Assembly (NCBI GenBank): GCA_963942565.1
Contig: OZ012687.1
Coordinates: 1,014,055 to 1,078,054, forward strand
Origin: Maea johnstoni
Lineage: Eukaryota > Annelida > Polychaeta > Spionida > Magelonidae
Direction of reading: 5' to 3'
DNA length: 64,000 nucleotides
This document shows positions 1 through 24,663 of the stretch, piece after piece. Position numbers and translations under genes: made by a program. Below the pieces are notes generated by a model. The model ran no database searches, had not been told where the DNA came from, and saw only the letters and a program-made list of their open reading frames with translations. The stretch's first letter is position 1; each line of letters starts with the position of its first letter.

Positions 1-457
1 CCCTATTCCTCTAGTATTTTGGTTATTACTCCCCCTCAATTTACATTGGCCTAGGATTTAGGTTTGTGTCGACACAAATTAAAATCCTTACCTCCCCTCT
101 ATTAATACTGAGCTAGGATTTAGATCTGTGTCGACACAAATTAAAATCCTTACCACCCCTCTATTGATACTGAGCTCGGATTTAGATCTGTGTCGACACA
201 AATTGAAATCCTTACTTCCCTTCATAGGTAGGATTTAGATTTGTGTCAACACAAATTGAAATCCTTGCTTCCCTTCATAGCTAGGATTTAGATCTGTGTT
301 GACACAATTTAAAATTGGGTGGTAACAAATCAAAATTCTAATCTGTGTCAGCTAAAACCTGGTAACAAATTGAAATCGCGATTTGTGTCGACACAAATTA
401 GAATTCTAATCTGTGTCGACACAATTTAAAATCGTTACCAATTTCAATCTGTGTCAT
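1..457. repeat. Degenerate tandem repeat with palindromic GTGTCGACAC core
   Basis: About eight units of roughly 40-60 bp follow one another. Each holds the palindrome TGTGTCGACACA (a SalI site) with flanks like GGATTTAGATC and AAATTAAAATCCTTACC. Units become shorter and more degenerate to the right and run into a TA microsatellite. The array lies in the UBA1 intron after the last coding exon seen. No coding potential is visible. Confidence 0.75.
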
Positions 458-462
458 GACAT

Positions 463-583
<121 letters not shown>

Positions 584-890
584 GTATGTATGTGTTGAGT
601 ATTCTCTTATCCATTCCTAGTAACAGTAACACAACTCTAATAACTCGTTCATTTATCTATTGACTTCATAGTCAAAACTCAAAAGTTTGGGCTCTGCTCA
701 GTGATACAAATGAAGATGAATTTGAATCTTTTGATAATCGATCCTTTTTCTGCAAGTTGAGGCTGATTTGCCAGTGTCAATTGGTGTAGGAAACCGGAAT
801 AACCATAGAACACCACTACCTAACCCCAAGTCAGTTATTCTTCTCACATGCCTTAGGAAAGATGCAATAAAGTTGATAAGTTTTGGTTTT

Positions 891-1196
891 AGTCACCTCT
901 AGACCCAACTAAAACTTACAGGCAGTTTAGTGCCCGTTTAAGTAGTGCTTACCGTTTAGTGCAGGGTATGCAGCGCGTAAGTCCTACTTACAGGGAGGTA
1001 AGTAGTACTTAGGGGGTAAGTAGGACCGGTGCATACGGCCATTAGTCACCTCTAGACCCAACTAAAACTTACGGGCAGTTTAGTGCTCGTTTAAGTAGCG
1101 CTTACCGTTTAGTGCAGGGTATGCAGCGCGTAAGTCCTACTTACAGGGAGGTAAGTAGTACTTAGGGGGTAAGTAGGACCGGTGCATACGGCCATA
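891..1196. repeat. Two-copy tandem duplication, 153-bp period
   Basis: The block 891-1043 is repeated head to tail at 1044-1196 with only a handful of differences. Each copy contains forward and reverse versions of a GTAAGTA/TACTTAC word, so a unit can fold on itself. It lies in a UBA1 intron. The near identity implies a recent duplication. Confidence 0.9.
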
Positions 1197-1394
1197 AGTG
1201 TCAGACCCCGAGTACTTATCTTTGAAAGTACTAAACATAACTCCAGACCGAGCCACAGAGAAGATATCGGATGGTTGTCCAATAGCCCGAGGCAACTATA
1301 GTTATTGTTGGATGTAGTACAATTAAAGTAAGGAGGCCCAAGATGCTGATAAGTTTATACTAGTGAACTAATTCATTTTAATGGAAAAAAAGTT

Positions 1395-1553
1395 GAAAAA
1401 TGACTGCATCCATGGCTTATGGGAACTCATTTGAGAGTATTCAGCAAGAGCTATCTAATGAATATCAGCATGACAGGGTTAAGATGTTATTCAAAAATGT
1501 TTGTGTTCTTGTGCTTTGAAAGAAAGTAGCCTCAGCATTGGAAGGATTAAGAG
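1395..1553 (-). mobile_element. MITE ending in TTAACCCTTCCAATG, partial copy 1
   Basis: Read on the minus strand, it carries the diagnostic end TTAA/TCCTTCCAATGCTGAGG followed by GCTACTTTC and a GAGTA motif shared with copies at 3,345-3,572 and 14,708-14,911. It is less complete than those. TTAA at the ends is the target duplication of piggyBac-type transposons, so a piggyBac-derived MITE is the likely class. Confidence 0.5.
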
Positions 1554-1628
1554 TGCTAATGCACCCAATGCTGGAGTTCTAAAAACCAGAAAGGCTCTGG
1601 CTGCATAAACTGGCAAGATTTCACCTAC

Positions 1629-13585
<11,957 letters not shown>

Positions 13586-14016
13586 CTATACGTAACAGTG
13601 GGAGAAAATGGAACAAAATATGAAATGGGCGATCAACCCGATAACTGCTTTAATGTTTCATACACCTTAGCGTGACCTGGTCCAGTAAAGGATGGTCAGC
13701 ACGCAGGAAAATTAACAAAAATAGACACTATTGCTCACAATGAGTCGGGCACCGAATCTCCAATATGGCGGTAGCGGGTACTGTAGACACGTGGGGTACT
13801 ACGGAGAAATTTACATATTTACCGATTATTTTTATGTCCGAATGTAAATCAACAATGAGAACTAGAATGTGACGGTTACCGATCTCTTTAAAATAGACCT
13901 TAAAGTGACCTGTATTATAGTTTAATCCTAAGATATAAGTCGAATGCTGCGGAAACTCACTTTGCGGTGTGATCACACACAAATTCTCCCTAGAATTAAC
14001 CAATGGCTTCACTTAC

Positions 14017-14235
14017 CCAAGTCTACCGGCACTTGCCGGCTGTCAACGAAGCAGGAAAAATATTTCACACGTCGCTTTCTGTCGTCTTGCTGCTGTTGAC
14101 ACCACCGGTAAAGCCAAATAACAAGTCTTTCCTACACCCGACGATATCGATCTACCTTCTGTCCCTTGCCGATCTTCTGTTTATCCGTGAAAAAATACCA
14201 TAATATTTCAGTGTACCTCAGCGACGGAGCGTAAA
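14017..14235 (-). promoter_or_regulatory. Probable UBA1 non-coding first exon and promoter
   Basis: A strong donor, GG followed by GTAAGTG, lies at 14,011-14,017 on the minus strand. The UBA1 start codon at 13,585 directly follows an AG preceded by a pyrimidine-containing stretch. This supports an untranslated exon ending at 14,017 and spliced to the ATG exon. The block up to about 14,235 has more CpG than its surroundings. No TATA box is evident and the transcription start cannot be fixed. Confidence 0.5.
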
Positions 14236-14471
14236 CAATGCATTATGGGAATGATGTCATACACCTATAGCGGAAACTCCGTCACTGGATATATTGAATC
14301 ATTTCTATTTATAGAAAAACCTTTACACAGGGGTTGCTCAGAACATAATGCAGTGTCAAAAAACCCGCAACAAACTTTTGGGGGGGATCTGATAAAACAG
14401 GAGAAGCGGTCTCGTTTTTCGAAACTTTTTTTTTTCATTTCCATCCCACATTTTTAATTATCTATAAAGCA

Positions 14472-14673
14472 AAGGGCTATTCCATAAAAAGTGGTTGGGG
14501 TGGGGGGGGGGGGGGGACAAATCAGAATTCAGGGGGGGGGGGGGGGTGAGGGTCCTTTAAAAAGAAAGAAAAATTGAGTTGATTTTTTTTTTTATTATAT
14601 ATATATTTTTTTTTTGGGAGGGTGGGGGGCAAAAGTTGCTCTGGTCCCCACTTTTTAAAATGGAACAGCCCTT
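14472..14673. mobile_element. MITE with AAGGGCTRTTCCAT inverted ends
   Basis: The left end AAGGGCTATTCCATAAAAAG is mirrored on the right by CTTTTTAAAATGGAACAGCCCTT. The interior has G runs facing C-poor, T-rich sequence and long homopolymers. It is a typical short non-autonomous DNA transposon just upstream of UBA1. The superfamily is not assigned. Confidence 0.7.
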
Positions 14674-14707
14674 AGAGAGATTTAGATTTCAGCTTCACCA
14701 TTGTTTA

Positions 14708-14911
14708 ACCCTTCCAATGATGAGACTACTTTCGTACAAAGCACATGGACGCAAAGTCTTTACGGAAAGCATTAAAACTCCGTCATGTTGGTATTCATTG
14801 GATGAGTACTCTCGGATGAGTACCCATATGTCAGGGTTTCAATCATTTTAAAGTGTGGTTTTTTGCATTATTTTGTATTGGTCAAATTAGCCACCAGCAG
14901 CATAAGGTTAA
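14708..14911 (+). mobile_element. MITE ending in TTAACCCTTCCAATG, most complete copy
   Basis: It starts at TTAACCCTTCCAATGATGAG and ends at CCACCAGCAGCATAAGGTTAA, so TTAA flanks both sides. Relatives lie at 1,395-1,553 and 3,345-3,572. The TTAA target and CCY ends point to a piggyBac-type family. Confidence 0.65.
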
Positions 14912-16020
14912 CGACTTCAACCCGTTCTATCTACATTCATCACAAAAAGCAAGACCCCATTAAAAAAATACATTTATTTAGATCAACACATCGTCAAATA
15001 ATTTATGTTTTAAAATCATTCCCCAAGTAAATCATTTAATTCACATACATAACACTTAGTTCTTTACTATAGTTTTCATAAATTCTTTATACATTTATGA
15101 AAAAGTATATCATACATACTCTATAGACATGAATGTACTTAGCTATTTACATAAAAATGAAATAAGTCCTGGTGCCTGAAAAGTTCATCTTTCCTTAATG
15201 TTGGATTTGGCAGGTGATTTGGGCAACCATTGCAGTGGTATTTTTTAATTTTTAATCTATAATTAATTTTTTTGCATACCAAGGCCGGGAGCAAAGCGAG
15301 CAACAGGGCCGAGTATACAATCACACCCTTACGCGCCAAGCAATCTGCGGCACTTGTTTATGACGGCATTTATTGTTCTAATTGAAAGAAAAATGAGGTA
15401 ATTCAGAATTCCCAACAGCGACCGCCGCACCTCCTTATCAGTGGAGTGAGTCGGAGTCCAGTATGCTAGCTTACCATCAAAGGACTTCGTGCTGTGATCC
15501 ACGATCCACACTCTTTCCTTGTTACGAGGTCTGCCAGCGCCAACCCCAATTATTACCACTTTCGGTTATTACAGCCTAGAAGTCAGACTGTGTGTTCGAT
15601 ACACTGATATCATAAATCCGGCCAAATCGTTGAATTCCGTGTTGGTAGATGAGTAATCATAATCATAATAATAAATTGATAATAAATAATTACCTGCGTT
15701 AATACCGGATCTGCAGTTAAGCTGCCAAATATATCATGTTTAATTGAAAAAATGCCTGTAGTAGGGGTCATCGGAGCTGTGAAATAATTGTCAAGAAAAC
15801 GAAAGTTTTGTATAAACATTTTTGAAAAATAAGAAGTCCAGACAAAATTTAAGAAAGAATGGCAACTTACATCTTCAATTAAAATCAATAGCAGCCATTT
15901 GTGTAGGGATTGTATAAACAACGTACACGTAGCATTTCCAATCTGTACTGAAAGGAACATTTCTGTACATTACATACAATGAATCTACTAGCTCTCCAGA
16001 TTGATCCAAGTAACAATTCC
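14912..16020. other. Intergenic, weak exon-like signals on the minus strand
   Basis: No recognised gene. On the minus strand, 15,694-15,776 has an acceptor-like TTTCACAG before it and CAG/GTAATT after it. A frame near 15,475-15,559 encodes RPRNKERVWIVDHSTKSFD and ends at a GTAAGC donor-like site. A frame at 15,280-15,339 begins with a hydrophobic, signal-like stretch. They do not match any family I recognise. They may be parts of a small gene, an old mobile element, or chance. Confidence 0.2.
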
Positions 16021-16022
16021 AA

Positions 16023-16290
16023 ATTGGTGATCCGCCATGGCCTAGAGGTTGCTATGCCTGGTTCCCAAGCACAAGTTGTTTTTTTATTGAGTTTCGAGTC
16101 TCCTCTGGATCCCCATAAGCGGATTGGCCTGATTGCTACATAAATGTGCGGCGTTGTGGGCGCCGCCTATGGTTATTCTGCAACTGAAAGAAGCCTTGGA
16201 ACTATTCGCGAATTAAAGGGAATTTCTTCCTGGTTCCGGGATTCTATCTCGTCGCGATATGACATAAGCTGTAGAAAGCAACGTAAACAC
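16023..16290 (+). mobile_element. tRNA-derived SINE, family A, copy 1
   Basis: The head has an A-box-like TGGCCTAGAGG and a B-box-like TTTCGAGTCTC, as in RNA polymerase III promoters of tRNA-derived SINEs. The body (GGCCTGATTGCTACATAAATGTG, then CTGCAACTGAAAGA and GGGAATTTCTTCC) recurs at 23,505-23,757 on the other strand and at 36,937-37,110. Confidence 0.7.
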
Positions 16291-16499
16291 ATTCCTTCTT
16301 TGGAAACCCAAAGGACAAGAGGTCTGATGTGGCTAAACGCCGATGGCTTCAGGTCAAGGGATTGTAGGTTTACCTTAGGAAACCGGTTCATAAACAAAAC
16401 CAAGCCCTTATTTGGTGGCCAAGCCGCGATTGATATTAGAATTTCAAGTGTATTATAAGTAGCAAACACCTACCTATACAGCCCTTCTGTGATATGATA

Positions 16500-16600
16500 G
16501 GTAGACCACAATGAAGTTGTGGCGTACGTGATATACCCGAGGCTAGGTGTTACGAGGCGAAGCCGACTAACCTCAAGGAAATCACATACACCACAGCGTC
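16500..16600. repeat. Inverted-repeat element with CGAGGCGGAGCCGAG-like core
   Basis: Two arms related to GTGGTGTATGGGATATACC face each other around a TTACGAGGCG centre. A second copy lies at about 19,468-19,570 in the right-hand duplicate. It can form a hairpin. No coding content. The type is unknown. Confidence 0.5.
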
Positions 16601-16675
16601 CAACGTGTCAGTGTACAGTTGCCTGCCTTCCACCTGATAAGAGCATGGTTAAGCTCCCTTGCTCAATGTCCGTGG

Positions 16676-19215
16676 GGAACATCTTTGTGGTTTGGCCAGC
16701 CTAGAGATCCAGGATGTGAGTTATGTCAAATGTCGCACACTTTTCGAGGCTTGTGATTGGCGGAAAGCAGCCCACTGAGCAAAACATGGATAAGACCTTC
16801 TTCGCTTGGGCCATAGGCCCTTGCAACAGTCTGGGGGCGTGACAACAGTAATCAACGTAAACACCACAGTAAATCTTTATTTTCACTTTTTTCAGACTGT
16901 TGCAAGGGCCTATGCTTGGGCAGGCAGTGCTATTCATTTAGACGAGCCAGAGATACACATGATACTTACTTGATCTATATCTCTGAGACGAACCCAATAT
17001 TTCACTACGCCTGGTTCTCAAGTCTGCAATCATAGTTGAGAAAAACAGGTTAATTATCCAACCCATAACAAGACAGTTTTTATATACACAATCGGGTATA
17101 ACGCGTCTGACAAGCCCAAGTACAATGGTTGGTATGGAAATATTTCTCAAACAATTCGTGTCGTAGTACTAGTATGTATATATCAGAGAAATTTTCTCAT
17201 GAACCAGAAACTATCTTATAGTGATCTTGTTATCAAGAATCAATCCCAATACTGTATCCTTCTGATAGATGGAGAACCCCCAACACCGCAATCTTCCCTT
17301 TAACTGTGAAAGGTGGTTCCTGGATTGTGCGAAATCAATGAAATCGGAAAATCATCTTGTAATAGGAATTTTGTTTATTGTTACATCTTCGCGGCGAAGT
17401 CGTGATTTGCCAATTGTATGAAAATGGTGAAGAAAACCAGTGTACCAGGCGAAAACCAACGCCTAATCCCAAGTCACTGGCAACTTTCACACATGAAATC
17501 TTGGATACGTAGAGGCTGCGACAGCCAGGTAGATGTCATATTTAAAAATGTTGATTGCAACAGCGCGCCGAAATCTTTTGATTTATTTTATAATAGCAAA
17601 CCAAGAATTTTGTTAATGGATACTAGTAAAGCAATACGGTACATTGTTGATACTAGGGCAGTTTGAAAAGTAGCTGGGTGTTCGTGAAAACGTTTATGTG
17701 CTACCAGTAAACTTCCGTGGACCTCAGTCACGGTAGATCGGGGAGTTCCAGCTTTAGTTTCTACTTTTAGCAGTAGATGTCGCCATCTATCGTAATCTGT
17801 TGCTTTACTATCAGCGCGACATTTACATTTCTGTGGGGAGTCACCCATGTAAATTAGAGGGTTTACTTTCTCATATGGACCCTCATTATCGAATACATGT
17901 GTAGAACAGTAAGAACACCAATAGCTGAAATGCAAAAAGCAAAAAAAAACGTGCATTTTTTGTCGACTCTTAATTGTGATGTTAAAGTTAGTCTTTTTTT
18001 CTGATTCTGACAAGTGCTATACAATCCCCATATTATACATGTATGTATATTTATTGACTATGCCAATGCATAAACTTAACAGCACATCAAAAATAATATA
18101 GGGAGGCTACTATCATAATGTTTCTTTTAATCATTTGAATTTATTTTTCGAAAAGCATTCACTTAAAGAAGGGAGTTATATACAAAAAATTGGCCCACAT
18201 GAAATTAAATGATCCTCCCCCCTTGCATTTTCCTACATGTTGACATATTGATGATGATGATGATAATAATAAAAATATGAATGGTTTTCATATTTTCTTG
18301 TTTGAATTTGAGTTTTAATGAAATATGGTCTCTTAATCAGACATTCAGGTTAACAATAAAAGAGAAGGTGACAGCAAGAGTAACACTGAAGCAAGATGGA
18401 CAGAATAATCCATGCAAGGCATAGCAGCAGCAAGACACATAATGGAGGTCCATCGGTTATAGCAATCAAACATTTTACTCTTTGAGAAACACAGACTGGT
18501 GTGCTCTGTTGAAGGACCCTCACTAAGGACTTCCACAAGTGTCAGGCAGATCAGATTAAGGGGCAGAGGATATATCATAAACATGTGTGAAACAATATCA
18601 AGTCAGCTTTATTAAAAAATTAGGATGTTACAACTGAATTTGATACCATTCCAAAACATATGGATAGAGATTGGTAATGAAATGATATAACTTTTATTTC
18701 CCCAAATATACTCACTATCTCTCAGACAAAACAAACATCCACAACCCCTCCTACAAAGATTGAAAGATAAGAACTTCGTCATGGTTACTACCATCAAAAA
18801 TAGAAAATGAAAACAACAAATGATAATCTGAATTACTATATCCTACCCTACATAACAGCATCAGTACTAGATACAATATACATATATACAGAACTTCATA
18901 CAATAATTTAAGCAGTTAGTTTGGGGATATGGCCTAGCCCCCTGCCCATGTATGTGGTATGGGTTACTCATCTCTAACATGTTAGGCAAGAGAAACTGAA
19001 CAAAATATTCAGACCCTGCACATACTATTTCACAATTAACTGGTCCCATTGTTTGTTGATTCAGAGATTATCTTTTCACCCTGGATACTTGAGTATACTC
19101 ACTTATATATCAACTGAGCTAAGTGAAGGTCAACTTTCAGCAGCGATACCATTAATATGATAAGTCTGGCTTGCCTCAGAGCACACACACTGTGAGACTC
19201 CACTCACTGCTGTTT
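16676..19215. repeat. Long duplicate, left copy (ends at gap)
   Basis: This segment is collinear with 19,416-36,806. Matching pairs include 16,676 with 19,416; 16,918-17,700 with 19,848-20,826; 17,705-17,800 with 26,138-26,230; 17,800-19,103 with 34,170-35,405; and 19,105-19,215 with 36,706-36,806. It lacks the large insertions of the right copy and breaks off exactly at the N run. Apart from the MITE at 16,812-16,913 it shows no gene. Confidence 0.9.
16812..16913. mobile_element. 102-bp foldback MITE, probably hAT-type
   Basis: Terminal inverted repeats of about 21 bp (CATAGGCCCTTGCAACAGTC and its complement) enclose a short spacer. GCTTGGGC flanks both sides (16,804-16,811 and 16,914-16,921), an 8-bp target duplication as in hAT transposons. 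The right-hand duplicate has the single uninterrupted GCTTGGGC near 19,840, which is the empty site. Confidence 0.85.
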
Positions 19216-19415
19216 NNNNNNNNNNNNNNNNNNNNNNNNNNNNNNNNNNNNNNNNNNNNNNNNNNNNNNNNNNNNNNNNNNNNNNNNNNNNNNNNNNNNN
19301 NNNNNNNNNNNNNNNNNNNNNNNNNNNNNNNNNNNNNNNNNNNNNNNNNNNNNNNNNNNNNNNNNNNNNNNNNNNNNNNNNNNNNNNNNNNNNNNNNNNN
19401 NNNNNNNNNNNNNNN
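19216..19415. other. Assembly gap, 200 N
   Basis: Exactly 200 unknown bases, a round number used for gaps of unknown size. The sequences on its two sides are ends of the same duplicated segment, so the true gap may be negative (an unmerged overlap). Confidence 0.98.
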
Positions 19416-19938
19416 GGGAACACCTTTGTGGTTTGGCCAGCCTAGAGATCCAGGATGTGAGTTAGTGATAGATAGACCCCAAGGAAGCTGTGGTGTATGG
19501 GATATACCCAAGGTGTTACGAGGCGGAGCCGAGTAACCCCAAGGGTATCCCATACATCACTGCTTCCGAGGAGTCTATGTGGCTTGTACCACAGTTGACT
19601 GCCTTCCACCAATCACAGGCCGAGAAAAGTATACTCTTGGGTAACACCTTTGGTTTTAGGCAGCTTAGAGAACAAAGGCTTGAAAAGTGTGGGTTATATC
19701 CTATAACCCTACACTTTTCGAGGCCTCTGATTGGTGGAAGGCAAGCAACTGTGGTACAATGTCAGATGTCGCACACTTTGCGAGGCTTGTGATTGGCGGA
19801 AAGCAGCCCACTGAGCAAAACATGGATAAGACCTTCGCTTGGGCAGGCAGTGCTATTCATTTAGACGAGCCAGAGATATACATACCTACTTGATCTATAT
19901 CTCTGCATGAGACGAACCCAATATTTCACTACGCCTGG

Positions 19939-20083
19939 GGCCAGTTGCACCAACGTGACTCAGGCTCAAACTCAGGCTCAAGTTTCAATTTGATTGTCTA
20001 CAACAATCGCATCTATTGTTGGAGACAATCAAGTTGAGCCTTGAGCCTAAGTTTGAGCCTAAGTCACGTTGGTGCAACTGGCC
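19939..20083. mobile_element. 145-bp near-perfect foldback MITE
   Basis: The arms begin GGCCAGTTGCACCAACGTGA and stay complementary for about 65 bp on each side of a short centre near 20,010. Inside, CAGGCTCAAACT-type words repeat. CCTGG flanks both ends (19,934-19,938 and 20,084-20,088). The left-hand duplicate has the single uninterrupted site near 17,010, so this is an insertion in one copy only. Confidence 0.85.
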
Positions 20084-23000
20084 CCTGGTTCTCAAGTCTG
20101 CAGTCATAGTTGAGAAAAAAGGTTAATTATCCAACCCATATCAAGACAGTTGTTATATACACAATCGGGTATAACGCGTCTGACAAGCCCAAGTACAATG
20201 GTTGGTATGGAAATATTTCTCAAACAATCCGTGCCGTAGTGTGTATATATCAGAGAAATTTATTAGTCACCTCATTAACCAGAAGCTAACTTATAATGAG
20301 CTTGTTATCAAGAATCAATCCCAACACTATCCTTCTGACCGATGGAATATCATCCTGCAATAGGAATTTTGGAATTTTGTTTATTGTTACATCTTCGCGG
20401 CAAAGTCGTGATTAGCCACATTGTATGAAAATGGTGAAGAAAACCGGTGTACCCGGCCAAAACCGTCGCCTAATCCCAAGTCACTGGCAACTTTCACGCA
20501 TGAAATATTGGATACGTAGCCAACAGAATTTTGCTAACTCCACAATAAGTAAAGAACTACTGGCATTGGATATAAGCGTTTCTTTTTCTTCTTCCGCGTT
20601 GCATGTCAACTCCAACATGTTAAGGCTGCGATAGCCAGGTAAATATCATATTTACAAATGTTGATTGCAACAGCGCGCCGAAATCTTTTGATTTTCTTAT
20701 AATAGCAAACCAGGCATTTTGTTATTGGATAATAAAGCAATACGGTAAATTGTTGATACTAGGCCAGGGCAGTTTGAAAAGTAGCTGGGTGTTCGTGAAA
20801 ACTTTTATGTGCTACTAGTAAACTTCTAGACCGTGGGCTACTGGGGTAAACCCTCCCCCCCCCCTAGGGAATTTTCGGGACCTATATTTTTAGAAACCTT
20901 GGTGCCTGAGCTGCCAGAATCAGGTTGTCTAAGATCTGACCAGTGGTGGGTGTGGTCAGTAGGCCCGGTCAAAGTCCGCTACCTCAGCCTCGGACTGTGA
21001 AAAATCACAAAATACTAAATCTCTCACAGAATCAATTATAAGAGCCCTAACTACACCAAATTGTGTATGCCAATTCTAAATACCGCTAGTGGAATTGTTG
21101 AAAAGAAACATTTGGATTAGGTGCGATAATTTTGGAGAAAATCAGCGGTTTTGATGGGAAAACGCCGCTTTTTTACAGTTTTTTTAGAATCGCTTCACTA
21201 TTTTGAATTTTTCTGTTACTAAAATAGGGAACCAGGACCTTGTATCATATATCAAACTGTTTCCCTGTCTGTTCTGATTAAAATGATACAACCAAGAAAT
21301 TTCTGGGAGCCATGTGGCCTTCTCTGTGGATGAGTCTTTACACCTACCCCTAATTAGAAAAATGCACCGAAAATAGCTAAAAAATAGAAAAAATATTTTC
21401 AAAAGTCAGAACTCCAGAAATTGAATAGGAAATGTTGCATAGATGGACCAGATATGAATCTTAGGTATATGGAATGAATGATGGTTGCCCAGAAGATTAA
21501 GCAGAGTACCACCGTCATATCAAAGGCTGTGGAACTGTATTTTAGATGCTGTGCCAGCTGTCACCAACACTGCTCTAATAAATCCTCCCTTCGTGGCAGG
21601 GAGATTCTTCAGGTAGAACTGAGCAAAGGTTTGTGGATGACTCATCACCGCAGCATCCATAATCTCTTTGAATGGCACGCTGGCCAGACTTGCCAATGCG
21701 GATATCATGGCCCATTTGCCTATCTGCTGTCCCTGCGTGCCTGTTAAGTGTGAGTATGCCCCACAGATGGCCTCCTTCACCCAACCAGACACTGTGAAAT
21801 AAGGCTTGAAATAAGGCTCCCTTGAAATGATGAAGAGGGCCTTCTCACCCCCTCCCTCTTCAAGTGTTTAGACAATTCTATGTACCATTTTAGAGCCCTG
21901 ACGAGGCCATGCACCCTGTTGTCCAGCGAAAAAACTCTTTAAAGCTGGGTAGGTTCGCTCAGCTGGATGTGAAAAAAGCCAATTGGTTCTTATCCAATAG
22001 AATGGATGGGAGAAGAACTCCTCCATTTTCCCACCACAGATCACCTGAGTCTATCCTGCAGGAATGAACTCAGTCCCATCGCCTAGCCAAAGCTAGTTTC
22101 AATAAGACGGCAGTCTTCACTGCCACACACTTACACAGGTGCCATGTGCAATGGTTCAAACAGGACTCTCACCAAGTGTTTCAATACTGTTGGGAGGTCC
22201 CATGTCTCTCTGTAAGTCCTTGGTCTGGCATCTACTACGTATATCCCTTTTAAAAAGGATTGAGATATCTGTGTTCAAGGATACCATGGAACCATCAGGG
22301 AACCCTTGGTGCATGGCTGCTATGGCTGACCTGTACCACACAATCGTGGAGGGAGCCAGGGGCCTGTCTTAATGTTGAACGGTATACAAACCATCCACAA
22401 ACTCCGCCACTTCCGTTACAGGGGCCTGAGTAGAATCCACACCTCTTACCACACAACAACATCGCTAGTGGTTAAAACAGCAATAATAAACCAGACAAGT
22501 TTATTCTAGCCTGGCTCTGGATCCCCTGCTGAAAATCCCCAGTCGACAAAGGATTTGCCGACAGAGGCCATACAGTTAGTCTAAGCTAGTTCACTTTTGG
22601 GTAGAACATCCCCGTCACCATGTTCTTTAGGTTATCCCGCTGTGGAATCATCCAAGGGAGGTCCACCAACAGGCTCGTCAGCTGGCTGAACCACAACTGG
22701 CTGGGCCAGAACGGACCCACCAGTAGGATATGTGAGCTGTTGGCTGTGTTGGTGTGAGATTTTTTGGTGGGCACACATACGAATAGAGGTGCATCAAGTT
22801 CTGTGTTAGGGCGTTTATCCCGCAGAATGTTCGAGATGGGCACATCGAGAAGAACACTAGGAGTTTGTGATTCCTCTCTGATGCAAACGGATCAACACAA
22901 GGAACCGGCCAATGTTCGAACATTGCCCTGACCACTACCTTGTGGAGAGCCCAATCGGTAGGGGGATGGTGTGTTCACCTAGACAGGGCATCCGCTAGGA

Positions 23001-23504
23001 CGTTCCGGGATCCCGCAATGTCCATAGCCACTGGGAATATTTGATACTGTCTGCACCATTTCCACAACTGTAGGGCCAGTTGGCACAGGGAGGGTGACTG
23101 AGTTCCGCCTTCCTTGTTGATGTATGCAACTGTGGTGGAGTTGTCTGATAAGACACCCACAGCCGCACCATGCAACTGGGGCAAGGAATGCTTTATGGTC
23201 AGCCACACTGCCAGAAGCTCTGGATGTAGCGTTTGGCCTATGGCATCTACCACTGTGTGAAGATCACCCCGTCTCCTAGCTAGGTGCCCTCCCCACCCCT
23301 CCTTGGAGACATCCATTACAATTGACTAAGTCAGGGTCGGTTATAGAAATGGTCATCCCTGAGATTCCGTCCATATGAGAAGTTCATGGAACAATTTGAA
23401 CCAATACAAGGTAACCTGCTGCCTAGCCATGAAGGGGTCGACATCAGCCTTCTCCCACAATGTAGAGACTCACTTAGAATGTACATGAGGGAAGAAAGGT
23501 TTGG

Positions 23505-23757
23505 GCTTTTACGTCGCCTTCAATGGCTTAGGTCATATCACGAAGAGATAGAAACCCGGAACTGGGAAGAAATTCCCTTCTCTTTACAAACAGTTCCAAG
23601 GGGTCTTTCAGTTGCAGAAGAACCATAGACAGTCTATCACAATGCCACATATTTATATAGCAATCAGCTAACCCGCTATTTGGAAGACCCAGCGAAGACT
23701 TAAACCTGCGAACTCATGCTTGGGAGCCAGGTGTCATAACCACTAGGCCAAGGCAGA
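23505..23757 (-). mobile_element. tRNA-derived SINE, family A, copy 2
   Basis: The minus strand reads TTGGCCTAGTGGTTATGACA (A box), then GCAGGTTTAAGTC (B box), then the family body ending near AAGGCGACGTAAAAGCC. It is the best-preserved head of the three copies and lies inside the DIRS fossil, so it is younger than that unit or moved with it. Confidence 0.75.
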
Positions 23758-24663
23758 TACCAACAATGCACATCCAGAGAGCAAATTAGTAGGCAAAGAG
23801 GTGTGGATTCCACTCAGGCCCCTATAACAAAGGTGGTGGAGTTCTTGGATGGTGACCCTAACTCCAGCCATGATTGCCGGGTATAGGTCAGCTATAGCAG
23901 CCAAACACCAAGGGTTCCCTGATGGTTCCACGGTAACCTCGAACACAAATCTCTCAACCCTTTTAAAAGAGGATATATGTAGTAACTGCCAGACCAAGGA
24001 CTCTCAGAGAGACATGGTCCTCCCAATGGTGGCAGTAAAAAGAGATTTCCTATTGCAATTAGCTTTGGCTAGGCGAGGGGCCCAAGTTCATTCCTGCAGG
24101 ATAGACTCGAACTCAGGTCATCTGTGCTGGGAAAATGGAGGAGTTCTTCTCCCATCCCTCTCATTAGATAAGAACCAGTTGGCTTCTTTCACACCTAGCT
24201 AGGTGAACCTTCCCAGCTTTAAAGAGTTTTTGCTGGACAACAGGGTCATGGCCCTGTCAGGGCTCTAAAATGGTATATAGATTTGTCTAAACCCTTGAGA
24301 GGTTTTCAACAGGGGATCCAGAGCCAGGCGAGAATCAACTTGTAGGGTGTATGATTCCTGTTTTAGCTACTGCTGATGGTGGTGTGTTGGAAGAGGTTTG
24401 TATTCTACTCAGGCCCTTTTGACGGAGGTGGCAGAGTTCTTGGAAGGTTTGCATACCGTTCAACATTAAGACAGGCCCCCGGCTCCAGCCACGATTGTGT
24501 GTTATAGGTCAGCCATAGCAGCCATTCACCAAGGGTTCCCTGATGGTTCCATGGTGTCCTTGAACACAGATCTCTCAATCCTTTTAAAAGGTATATACGT
24601 AGTAGCTGCCAGACCAAGGACTTACAGAGAGACATGGGAACTCCCAACAGTATTGAAACACTT

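Noticed and set aside
19130-19553. Open frames of about 100-125 residues around 19.2-19.5 kb
   Set aside because: They run through the 200-N gap and consist mostly of unknown residues.
23386-23628. Open frame of 80 residues on the plus strand
   Set aside because: It overlaps the antisense strand of a tRNA-derived SINE and shows no protein family.
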